This document shows positions 55,201 through 64,000 of a DNA stretch of 64,000 nt, piece by piece. The DNA lies in NCBI GenBank assembly GCA_963691655.1, contig OY829329.1:18986708-19050707 (forward strand), given 5' to 3'. The notes beneath the pieces were generated by a model. The model ran no database searches. It was not told the DNA's origin and saw only the letters and a list, made by a program, of their open reading frames with translations. Source of the DNA: Toxonevra muliebris (Eukaryota > Arthropoda > Insecta > Diptera > Pallopteridae). Positions within the stretch are counted from its first letter, which is position 1; every line of letters starts with the position of its first letter. Position numbers and translations under genes: made by a program.

Positions 55201-58200
55201 TTCATATACGTGAACACTACTACCACTTTTACATATATTCATATATGTGAATAGTATACGTGTGAAAGGTATGAGAGCGCTACCCAAAGTTCTGTAAATC
55301 TAGAAAATCTACAGAGCTTTGAGATAAAATTGAAATTTTTAATTTTATCTGGAAATTTTCCCGTTTCCGCGGTCGTAGAGTAAAAAACTCCACCAAAAGT
55401 TCATAATAAGACCTATGTAAAATTTTTCTTCAGTAATTGTTAGTGGGGGTATGATAGATGGAAAAACCACAAAAGTCAGTTTTGGGGCTGCAGAGCAACC
55501 CCTCCAAAAAACCCCCCTTTTGGTGGAAAAAAACGTTTTTCACTAATAACTGGTTAACCGTAGGAGATATCAAAAAAATTCCTGCTACAAAAACAAAGCT
55601 TGAGTAATTTCCTAAAAAAAAGGTATTAAGTTATTTTTTCGTATATGTCATAGTTTTCAAGATATTCAATATTTTAAACATTTTCTGAAAGTTCTGTAAA
55701 TGAGTAAAGTATTTTCTTTTAATTCAAACTTCGTCTCTCTCTCTCTCTCACACATACACTTCCATATGCATACGGTCTCACGTTATTTGTATATATGTAT
55801 GTGCAATACAATATATACGAGAGTAGAATTAAAAAAAGCTCTGTAAATACGCGAAGGAACTCTTAGCTGCTCTTTACTCTTACGTTCTCACACACATACC
55901 AGTACTATTATAGCACAACAGCCCATGGAGTGCCTAGATCGAGCTTTCATACATATGTATATGTAAATAGTATATGTAAAAGGTATGAGAAATTAAGAAA
56001 GCTCACTCAGTAAATGTGTGAAGAAACTCCTTAGCTGCTCTTCACTCTTACTCTTACGTTCTCATTCATATACGTGAACACTACTACCACTTTTACATAT
56101 ATTCATATATGTGAATAGTATACGTGTGAAAGGTATGAGAGCGCTACCCAAAGTTCTGTAAATCTAGAAAATCTACAGAGCTTTGAGATAAAATTGAAAT
56201 TTTGTAATTTTATCTGGAAATTTTCCCGTTTCCGCGGTCGTAGAGTAAAAAACTCCACCAAAAGTTCATAATAAGACCTATGTAAAATTTTTCTTCAGTA
56301 ATTGTTAGTGGGGGTATGATAGATGGAAAAACCACAAAAGTCAGTTCTGGGGCTGCAGAGAAACCCCCCCAAAAAACCCCCCTTTTGGTGAAAAAGCCGT
56401 TTTTCACTAATAACTGGTTAACCGTAGGAGATATCAAAAAAATTCCTGCTACAAAAACAAAGCTTGAGTAATTTCCTAAAAAAAAGGTATTAAGTTATTT
56501 TTTCGTATATGTCATAGTTTTCGAGATATTCAAGATATAAAACCTTGCAAACTTTGTACTATTCGTGGAATGGCGTGAGAGCGCAACCCAATGTTCTGTA
56601 AATCTAGAAAATCTACAGAGCTTTGAGATAATTTTTAAATTTTGCAATTTCATGTAGAAATTTCCCTTTTTCAGATTTGTGGACTGAATTTTCAATAAAG
56701 GTTAATATGAGGAATTGAAATATATATAGTAAATGCATATTTATAACAAATTGTTTGCTATAATATAAAAGAAAAATTGCATGTGGGAAAAAATTAAAAT
56801 ATTTAAAAAATTATAAAAGAAAAATAAACAACACTGCAATAATATGCAGGCACTATTTTTGTAGCAAAAAAAGAATATACATATATAAAAATGAAAAAAA
56901 AAACTAAATTGAAGTTTGAAAAATATTTAAAAAGTTTAAAAAACAAAAATCAAAGTAAGAACGATGTACAATACCATGAGACTCATCCCAAAACTCCTGA
57001 TCACGAATAATAATTTGCTGTACAATGCAGTGAAAACCGTTCCAAATTACACAAAAAAAACCGAGAAAAATGTCAACAATCGCCAGATGCATTGATTTTG
57101 CTGAAAAACTAGGCATACAACTATTACCTACGAAACGAAAACATGGAGTATCCCCTCCATGGCAGTGCATCAACTCATCATTATTTCTTCATTTGGTTAA
57201 CTATCTAAAAAATAACACACCACCGTCAGCATACCGACTTTTTCAGAATGCGTCTTCCCGCTGCAATTAAAATCATGGAATATCTTTTACACAGATGGAT
57301 CAAAAACTAAAACATACACCTCATTTGCTATCTCTTGGTTAGAATAGTTAATAAAGATAACATTATTAAAATTAATAATTTTTCGTTAAGATCACACATC
57401 AAACACTCAATGTAATTTTAAAACCTTAGTATGTATAATTAAGTTATTTTAAAACTATAAACTAATATATTGTAAAGAGAGCCGAAGGCCCTGGTAGCCA
57501 GTGCTCCTCTAAATTCAGTAATCTAATGATTTATCATTATTTTTCTTGTAATAAATAAATCAATGAATAAAAACAATCAATATTAAATAAAAATGCCTTA
57601 CGTTGTGTTTTTGAATAGCTTTTTCAACTTTTTTTAGTGAATTTTTAGGAGGTGTTCACCATGGGTCCATTTTTTTGAATGTTAAAATTTTGATTTTTTT
57701 CAAATCAGCTTAAATTTTATTTCCCTTGGCAGTAGCAAAGGTTAGTTAATGAAATAAGGTTTCAGGGGATGATTAAATATCCAAGTTGTATAATACCATT
57801 TGAGCTCTACTGTAGTTCAAATGATGGGTGCCCACCTCTGGGGCCCTCTCCCCTATATAGATATGAAACTGTTTCAAATGCGTACATACCAATAGATTCG
57901 GGGACACCGAAAATGACCAATGATTTCTTTAAACGTATACGCTCTTCCTCCATAGTGCTAAGCTCTTCGGCCATACTCTTGATAGCAGTCTCTAGCGTAG
58001 TTTTCCATTTACCAACAAGTTGGGCACGCGTTACAAGATTCTGAGTTGTCTCATTTTGGGTTTTTTCAACTAAGGCACTTATACGATTGTAAGCAGTTTT
58101 TGTGCCATACTGATTTCTACAAAAATATATTAGAAAATTAGTAGTTTCTAATTATCTATCAAGATCAGATCCCTATAAAGTATATACTTTAATGCTTTGT

Positions 58201-58767
58201 CAAAAATTTGATTTGTTTTCTTGACGGTTTCTTGATTTTTAGCGCGCCATTCATTGGGACTGAAACGTGTTATCGAATATCGATCAACCACAGGACGTGT
58301 ACCAGTCAAACCAGCCAATGGACTCCAGTCTACCTTGCCGGTAGCCCAAGGGCCAATAGGCCCCATTGGCTCAAGGTGATCCTTGCTCGGTAGCTCATCG
58401 CCCGGTTGTGGTAAATAGCAAGGTGGATTATTAGATTCATCTTGTTTTGAATTGATGCCCAACTGCGAATGTTGCATGTATTAATATCGATATTTTTTTA
58501 AGTAAAGTCCAAGCCAAGTCCAGCTCTGATATTTCAGTTTATGACTTACTCCGAATTTCCCCTCAGGTGGTTGATCATCATACGACATAGCAGGACCACC
58601 ACCACCTCCACCACTGGTATGTTTTATTGCACCTCCCAGCTCGTCACCTTCTGCAGGTGGATAAGATCCCTGCAATATTATTAAATGAAATGAAGTGCTA
58701 TAAATGTACGAAAGCTGATAAGTATACAAACCTCATCGCCTCCATCTTTACCTTCGCACGACGTCAT
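43230..58767 (-). CDS. Tektin (axonemal microtubule inner protein)
   Basis: Eight coding exons on the minus strand: 58767-58732, 58669-58550, 58462-58188, 58116-57890, 46402-46108, 44721-44646, 43816-43670, 43607-43230 (517 residues), all in phase. Tektins are coiled-coil proteins that form filaments in the lumen of ciliary and sperm-tail doublet microtubules. After a Gly-rich N-terminus the helical rod starts near the Trp in RFSPNEWRAKNQETVKKTNQ. Other family segments are LVGKWKTTLETAIKSMAEEL, LEYDWSDKTEAYDID and NARGD-equivalent region NAARDIRTQADIVEKAF. The tektin signature nonapeptide RPNVENCRD (consensus RPNVELCRD) is coded at 43467-43493. The protein is longer than most tektins because of the N-terminal extension. 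Tektin-C/TEKT4 type is possible but I cannot assign the paralogue. Intron 4 is 11,487 bp and carries the 862-bp satellite; introns 5 and 6 each hold a hAT MITE. Confidence 0.93.
43931..44610. repeat. 133-bp tandem duplication in tektin intron 6, split by a MITE
   Basis: TATTGATTGGGTCGAAAT at 43931 and TATTGATTGGATCAAAAT at 44540 begin two copies. Both continue as AAGTGGGC, then TACCTCCCATAC and TTTGAACAATTT. The first copy is interrupted by the hAT MITE, leaving a 133-bp original repeat period. Confidence 0.7.
43949..44416. mobile_element. hAT-type MITE with 8-bp target duplication GTCGAAAT
   Basis: 468 bp with ends TAGTGCTCTTGATACCC and its complement (17 bp perfect). The exact 8-bp duplication GTCGAAAT is at 43941-43948 and 44417-44424. 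Both terminal motif (TAGTG) and duplication length fit hAT. The interior is a series of CGGGTACCCG-rich short palindromes (CGGGTACCCGAAAA and variants) on both sides. Confidence 0.9.
45035..45582. mobile_element. hAT-type MITE with 8-bp target duplication CATACAAG
   Basis: 548 bp with ends CAGAGTTGGGTA and complement of CAGAGCTGGGTA. CATACAAG is duplicated at 45027-45034 and 45583-45590. The interior is built almost wholly from variants of GGAATTGTAATTGG and ATTCCAATTAC in both orientations, so it can fold on itself. It lies in tektin intron 5. Confidence 0.9.
46443..46460. repeat. 18-bp inverted partner near the 3' end of tektin intron 4
   Basis: ATAGGGGAGAGGGCCCCA on the plus strand, ending 40 nt from the intron's 3' splice site (46402/46403). 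Its exact inverted partner is at 57839-57856. Confidence 0.85.
46720..47175 (+). pseudogene. LINE ORF2 3' fragment in tektin intron 4
   Basis: The frame reads RYAFCIGLNESSWGILAGIL, TGHCGLRDHLCKIGVEESSI and CRFCNEEDESSEHI, stop, LIVEHC. This is the C-terminal zinc-knuckle-like domain of I/Jockey-group LINEs (TGHC, then C--C--E-E--EH---C). Antisense to tektin. Confidence 0.75.
47180..49390. other. AT-rich part of tektin intron 4
   Basis: Poly-A/T runs and no exon. A small inverted pair AAGGATGCACACA (47555) and complement (47662) encloses about 110 bp. A pentanucleotide-like CTCTCTCACAC tract is near 47690. Confidence 0.4.
49395..56690. repeat. Satellite array of 862-bp tandem units in tektin intron 4
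   Basis: The start word AATTAAGAAAGCTC recurs at 49395, 50821, 51683, 52545, 53407, 54265, 55127 and 55991. Spacing from 50821 on is 862, 862, 862, 858, 862 and 864 bp. That makes six full units, one flanking partial unit on the right (to about 56560), two partial units on the left (49395-49960 and 50068-50818), and a more diverged piece at 56570-56690. Length differences come mostly from a (CT)n run. Each unit holds an internal older duplication: GTGTGAAGAAACTCCTTAGC matches CGCGAAGGAACTCTTAGC later in the unit. No open frame persists through the unit, and no host exon lies in the array. Confidence 0.95.
57068..57560 (+). pseudogene. LINE ORF2 fragment and 3' end in tektin intron 4
   Basis: The frame 57070-57270 reads MSTIARCIDFAEKLGIQLLP and KNNTPPSAYRLFQN. 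It shifts into WNIFYTDGSKTKTYTSFAIS, the start of an RNase H domain (YTDGSKT). The LINE-style 3' tail AGCCGAAGGCCCTGGTAGCC and an A-rich end at about 57560 follow. Internally deleted and inactive. Confidence 0.75.
57839..57856. repeat. 18-bp inverted partner near the 5' end of tektin intron 4
   Basis: TGGGGCCCTCTCCCCTAT on the plus strand, 33 nt downstream of the intron's 5' splice site (57890/57889) in transcript sense; exact complement of 46443-46460. Confidence 0.85.
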
Positions 58768-59029
58768 TTTTTTAATTTTTTAAAATATAAAAACAATAAT
58801 GGCAAAAAATATATTTTATTTCATAAAAAATATTAATTTTATTTGGAAAAAATAATAACGAAAAATTTTTAGGTATATTATTTTGACAACACAAACAAAA
58901 TGTTGCTACGTTATAAATGAAAGAAAATCTATATACATCCAGCTATTGTCAATAATATTGTGTATATTCGTAGTTATAGCAAAAACAAAAAACATAATCA
59001 CCCACGTCCCCCCATTTTTCTTGTTCTTT
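58768..59029 (-). promoter_or_regulatory. Short intergenic space between CATIP-like and tektin
   Basis: 262 bp separate the CATIP-like stop codon from the tektin ATG, both on the minus strand. This space must contain the 3' UTR of one and the 5' UTR/promoter of the other, unless they are co-transcribed. No AATAAA in the sense direction is evident near the CATIP-like stop. Confidence 0.5.
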
Positions 59030-62000
59030 CTAGGAGCTAAATTTCATATTCTGAAAGAATTTCACCGTAAATTCCAATATACTGTTTGGTTTATATTTCA
59101 ACAAGCTTAGTATATAATCATGCAGTAGATCTAATGCTTCCGGATGATTATTTAGGTAGCAAACTGCATTTTCATAATTCAATTTCTTTTCATGTTGGTA
59201 TTTCTTGAATAGTAAATTATCCATCTTCCACATTAGCTCAAGTTTCGGTAGAACACGCTCTACGTGTTTGGCAGGTGCACGTGTTGCATGTAACAAGTAA
59301 TTGTATCCATGCCAGTAATGTAATATTATTTTGCCATTTCCACTGTAAAAGGTTTCTGATACTTCCTGTGGTATGTCATTGAAATATTGCGTGTTTTTCA
59401 CGCATATAGCATTTGGATAAGTTCTATAGAAGATTCTGATTTTTTTACGCTGGTCGCTTACAGAGAGATTGCAACGAATTATTTTACCTAAGAGGAATAC
59501 AAATATAGAGAACATGATTTAGGATGAAATTTTAAAAGTAAATCTGAAAAAATATTCAGGGTTGAATCTTTCGAATAATTGTTCACCTTTTCGGCGAAGA
59601 CATTCAGAATTTTTTCATTCTAATATGAATTCGGGTCTGAAGCTTCATGTAAGTACATACTTTCTTATTTTTCTTTTGGACATTTTTGGGAATGGATTAA
59701 TAAGTTACTTTATACTTTCGACTACAAGGATACACTCTAAAGATTTTCGAACAAGAATACCATTAAAAATATCGGAGCAGCAAATGAATTAATTGTCAAC
59801 ATTTAAACCCTGGGAAACCGACTAAGGGAATATTAGGAAATCATCACAGATATTAGGTTCCGAGCTAATTAGCTAATAGTTTATTGAGCAAAGAGCTTCA
59901 CCCATGTACATCGGAGTAGCAAAGAAAACATTAAGAAGATGGTCGATTTAGTTTCGGATCTAATATTTGGGCTTGGAAAAGGCTGATTTTGCTAAATAAT
60001 ATAGGATAATTATGATACCAATATCTAGATAAATTCCAGACTTAATATAAAACCAAAAATTTGATCAAAAACCTGTATTAAGATCTCATCAATATTCACA
60101 CCAAAATTAGAATCGAATTTCGTTTAAAAATCAGATCAAAAACCTAACCAAAAGGAGACCAAAGTTGGACCAAAAATCAGACTATAATTCAAATCAAACA
60201 CAGACCAAAACTTAGACTAAAGATCAAACCAGATTCGGACTAAAAATCGGGCCATAATTCAAACCAAACAAAGAATGAAATTCGGACCAAAATTTGACCG
60301 AAAACCTGATCAAAAGGAGAACAAAGTCAGACCAAAATTCAAACTAACATACATTCAGACAAAACATAGACTAAAATCTAAACAAAAATCACTCCAAAAA
60401 AATCAGACCGAAATTCAAACCAAAAAAGAGACTTTTTTTTTTGTTGGAACAGACAAAAGAAGTATTCAAGAATACAGCACTCAGACAAGTTTTACGTCCA
60501 TTGTACTATATCCTGTGTTCTCTTTTGCTATTCTTTAAATCTACCAGATTTATTAATAAATCTTAGCAGATCCTGCGGTGTTAGTGAGCTCAGGTTTTCG
60601 TCTCCCAACACTCCAGTACCAAATATGCTTACTCTGATCTGGCAGAAAGCGGGCAGACACTAAGAAAGTGGTCCGCCGTCTCTTCACATTCTTCCTCCAA
60701 ACCACAGGAAGCACAGAAGGCATTAGCTTCTATGCCAATCATATGCAAATGTTTGGCCCAAGAGAAGTGACCTGTCCCACCAGCTGCCTACAGCTTTTTC
60801 TGTTAAGTGATAACAGAAAGTGTGTCAGACGTTTTGAGATAACAGGTGACATGGTCTTTGTCTGTCTAAAGCCCCTCAGTTCCTCCTATTTAAGATTGTG
60901 GATCATCCCTGAGTGTCCAGGAACCGATATCGACAGCAGGCTATTATGTTTTCCAACACAACCAAGCCTGGATTTGCAATGCATAACCAGTTTAGACGTG
61001 GAAAAAGAGACTAGTATTCAGGCTAAAGTCAGATAAAAAATTATGTTAAAAGTCAGGCTGAAATTTAGACTAAAATTCAGACCAAAAATCACTCAAAGTT
61101 GAGACCAAAAAATCAGACCGAAATTGAGACCAAAAAGGGACTAACATTCAGACTAAAATTCTGAACGAATTCAAACCAAAAACTAGATCGGAAGAAGACA
61201 AAAGGCAGACCAAAATTCAGACTAAAGATTAGCCTAAGATTCAGGCCAAAATTCAGACCACACATAGACCAAAACCTCAACAAAAATCAGACCAAAGTCA
61301 GATCAAAAACTAGATCAAAAGGATACAAAAGTCAGACCGAAATTCAAACTAAAAATCTGAATAAAGATTAGCCTAAAATTCAGGCCAAAATTCAAACCAC
61401 ACACAGATCAAAACCTAAAAAAAATCAAACCAAATTTAGACCAAAGTTCAAGCCAAAGAGAGGCTAATATTCAGACTAAAACTGAAAGAATAAAACTCAG
61501 GCCAAAACTCAAACCAAAAGCAGACTAAGGTTAGGTTAGGTAGTACTGGCTGGCCGAAGCCACGCATAGTCCTTTAGGTCCTTAGCGATACCAGAGTGGA
61601 GCCCTAGGAGCGAGTGTAACGTCATTTAAGATGTGGGTGTGGTTAGTAAACTTTAAAAGACAGTTCACCCCCAGTTTAACGACCTCGTTCAGATCCTCAA
61701 ACTGTGGAGCTCCTAAGTATGTTAATCGAGTTCTAGTGAGCGCGGGGACAGGAGCATAGAAGGTGCTTTAGAGTTTCCCTCGCATCTTGCTCCATACATT
61801 TCCTGCAACTATCATTGTCTAAAGACTAAAGTCAGAACAAAAACCAGATCAAAAGGAGATCAAAGTCAAGCCAAAAATCAGACCACAAATTGACCTGAAG
61901 AGCAGACTAGAAATCAGAATAAACATTTGACTGACATTCAGTCCAGAAATCAGACTAAAATTCTAATTAAAATTCAGACTTAAACTCAAACCAAAATTCA

Positions 62001-63959
62001 ACCTAAAAAATCAGACCCAAACAAAGACCAAAAGGAGGCAAAATTTAGATAATAACTCAGAACAAATTCAGATCTAATCTCAGACAAAATCCCGAAGAAA
62101 AAGAGACAAGGGTCAGACCAACATTCAGACCAAAACTTAAAGAAAAATCAAACTAAATTGGGACCAAAAGTCAGGCCGAAATTCAAACCAAAAGAGAATA
62201 ATAAAACTCAGAACAAAGTCAGACCAAAAATCAGAATAAAGATCAGAGTAAACATCTAACCGATATTCAGACCAGAAATCAGAACAAAATACGGACCAAA
62301 ATTTAAATTCAGGCCTAAACTCAAACCCAACCTAAGACCAAAATGAAGCAAAATCCAGATCAATACTCAGACTAAATTCAGATCTAAACTCAGACCAAAG
62401 CCAGAGAAAAACAGAATTAGGTTCAAACGAAAACCAAATTCAGATCAAAACTCAGACCAAAACTTTCATCAGAATTCAGTTCAAAAAACAAGCCCACAAA
62501 TAAAAAAAACCAACTAAAACCATAGCTCTCCTCTGAATCTGTCACTGTGTAAATTTACATTCAAGTAGTTAGAGTCTGAATTTATATTTGAATAAACTAA
62601 ACCTGCCCGATCCGATGGATGCAACATCAACAGCCTTCATAGTTATTAGCCTAAGAATTTTCATTCAAGTGTTCTGGAATCCAGTTTGCATTAGAAACAT
62701 CTCATCAACGGCGTTTTGGCATAGAACTAAGATACAAAAGATTCAGTTTGTGGTTTTAGATTCAACCTGATAGTACTTCAGATCAATTCCCGGATATTTA
62801 GAACACCATGATCAAAGGCATATTGTCATAGATAGAGCTTAGGCTCAAAAATTAAACAAACAACAACAGCCCCTGGAGTAAGTCACTGATCAGTTTAGTT
62901 CCTCCCTTAATCAGACCAGAAATTTAAGCTGAAATTACAAAATTTTTCAATCCTCACTCAATTAGACCGGACTTCTAGTCCGGACAGAAAGTAATTCTGG
63001 TTTCTTTCCTCTAATAACCCTAACTTCAAACATCACTTCACCATTACTAAGTTCAAGTTAGATATTGACTTACTCTACTTACCAAATAAATTCATCGAAT
63101 AATACTCATAATCGCCCACAAAATTATTTATAATTAAGTGGCGCATGAGCAGCATGACTCCACCATCCAGTATAAAAGTATCATCACGTCCTTTAATATT
63201 GATGGCTGTTTTGAATTTTTGCGATTCATTATTGATCTTTGTCTCACGTATTGCATGAACAAAATCCTCTTTCAGACGTGCTTCCAAATTTTTTTCCTAT
63301 AAGTAAAAAAAAAAAAACACAAATCATCAAAAAAAACCTTTTCTGAAAACAAAATAGATTAACTTACAATTCTTGAATTGTCCACATAATCAAATTCACT
63401 CCGTTTCTCAACAATCAATACAAATTTATCATCATATTTTCCACGCAGGCAATGTCCGCAAATTTTCTTGTCTTTACCTTTTGACATATTACTACTGCTA
63501 TAGACAACATACCCGTCATAACTTTCTTCAATACTCAATTTATACCAGCCCGATTCTATAACTTCATTCTCCAGAAAGATTTTATGCTCTTCACTTAGCT
63601 TACAATTTGTATCCTTCAATCTGGATATATACAGTTTTTCTTCGAATAGCGACGATTGCTTTTCATTGTGCATGTCTTTGGCACTCACGCCCCATTTGCA
63701 TGTTTTAAATTGTTTCTCGGTGGGTTCAACCAGGGACAATATCGCCGAGAATATACTATCCAAGCTGATTTCATCTTCGGGTTTCATTTTGAATTTTTTT
63801 TGGCATGGTAAATATTCGAAAGCTTCTTCGGGTAGTGGATTTTCAATTTCTTCCAAATTGCATCTTTTGAACAAATTAGCATCTGAAATGGAATTAGATT
63901 AGAAGAAAATCAGCAGGGCGTTAAATTTTTGTAAATTTTATGTAAATTGACGTACTCAT
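59030..63959 (-). CDS. CATIP: CATIP-like protein (ciliogenesis-associated TTC17-interacting protein)
   Basis: Four coding exons on the minus strand: 63959-63956 (just ATGA), 63882-63368, 63296-63083, 59487-59030 (396 residues), all in phase (donors GTACGT, GTAAGT, GTAAGT). The order of segments fits what I recall of insect CATIP: an N-terminal Cys/acidic part (PLPEEAFEYLPC), a middle domain (LFEEKLYISRLKDTN, SGWYKLSIEESYDGYVVYSS), the segment ILDGGVMLLMRHLIINNFVG, then IILHYWHGYNYLLHATR, and a C-terminal RIIa-like helical pair NHPEALDLLHDYILSLLKYK followed by PNSILEFTVKFF. In vertebrates CATIP promotes actin polymerisation during ciliogenesis. The gene model is firm and the family name less so. 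It lies directly upstream of tektin on the same strand. Intron 3 (3.6 kb) is largely minisatellite. Confidence 0.6.
60540..60960 (-). pseudogene. LINE ORF2 C-terminal fragment inside the minisatellite
   Basis: On the minus strand the frames read AFCASCGLEEECEETADHFL, then in another frame IFGTGVLGDENLSSLTPQDL and LRFINKSGRF. The C--C--EEE--DH pattern and the LLRF-N-SGR ending are typical of the C-terminal domain of LINE ORF2 proteins. Confidence 0.65.
61525..61830. mobile_element. Retroelement-derived insert with TTAGGTTAGG edge
   Basis: Begins AAGGTTAGGTTAGGTAGTAC and contains CATAGTCCTTTAGGTCCTTA. It has different base composition from the surrounding minisatellite and resembles the antisense 3' part of a dipteran LINE. 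No frame can be assigned. Confidence 0.4.
62485..63075. other. Remainder of CATIP-like intron 3
   Basis: Mixed-composition sequence without recognisable exon or repeat end. Confidence 0.35.
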
Positions 63960-64000
63960 TTTGGTGTCTTTTATATATTTATAATTTAATAAAGTTACAA

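Larger units (their letters stand above)
59990..62480. repeat. Degenerate ~12-bp minisatellite in the CATIP-like intron 3
   Basis: About 2 kb (excluding two inserts) is a run of variants of AAAATTCAGACC and AAAATCAGACCA (CAGACTAAAA, CAGACCAAAA, CAAACCAAAA). Period is about 11-13 bp with frequent base changes but few interruptions. LINE fragments at about 60540-61030 and 61525-61830 interrupt it. Confidence 0.85.

Noticed and set aside
49395..56690. CRISPR-like or rDNA/histone-type tandem array
   Set aside because: The 862-bp units have no repeat-spacer alternation, no conserved coding frame and no rRNA-like sequence; it is satellite DNA.
46443..57856. A single 11.4-kb transposon bounded by the 18-bp inverted repeat
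   Set aside because: Not excluded, but no target duplication can be read at the outer edges and no coding region fits a large element; kept as the alternative explanation in the findings.
60668..61036. 122-codon plus-strand ORF
   Set aside because: The LINE-like protein is read on the minus strand of this interval; the plus frame is its shadow.
59990..62480. CRISPR array or coding tandem repeat
   Set aside because: Units of about 12 bp are degenerate with no unique spacers, stops occur in all frames, and it lies within an intron.

Overview
This is a 64-kb piece of AT-rich animal nuclear DNA, almost certainly from a higher (schizophoran, probably calyptrate) fly. Five protein genes are split by GT-AG introns and encode proteins most like dipteran homologues. 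The space between them is filled with mariner/Tc1, hAT, pogo-like and PIF/Harbinger elements, non-LTR retrotransposon remains and tRNA-derived SINEs. There are no operons, ribosome binding sites, CRISPR arrays or other prokaryotic features.

Layout. 1.2-2.0 kb (+): PPP1R11, a protein phosphatase-1 inhibitor. 9.3-2.8 kb (-): the 8-exon F-box/WD40 gene FBXW5, convergent with PPP1R11. 10-40 kb: no recognisable host coding exon, only stacked repeats. Among these are two intact, nearly identical DD37D Tc1/mariner-type transposons in opposite orientation (34.6-35.9 kb and 38.5-39.8 kb). 40.2-43.0 kb (+): a 5-exon CRAL-TRIO lipid-transfer protein with a LINE copy in its last intron. 58.8-43.2 kb (-): an 8-exon tektin gene whose 11.5-kb intron 4 holds an array of 862-bp tandem repeats. 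64.0-59.0 kb (-): a 4-exon gene resembling CATIP, a cilium/actin protein, whose last intron holds a degenerate ~12-bp minisatellite.

Functional themes. PPP1R11 and FBXW5 are housekeeping regulators (phosphatase inhibition, ubiquitin ligase substrate recognition). Tektin and the CATIP-like gene lie head-to-tail 262 bp apart, and both point to cilia or sperm tails. Exon boundaries were placed by hand from splice consensus, reading-frame phase and agreement with remembered family members. All five models keep an open frame across every junction.

The most unusual signals are: (i) an 18-nt perfect inverted complement placed 33 and 40 nt inside the two ends of the 11.5-kb tektin intron, which could pair in the pre-mRNA and bring the splice sites together; (ii) the mosaic 862-bp satellite inside that intron; (iii) the very young transposon pair; and (iv) several well-delimited non-autonomous elements with readable target-site duplications.
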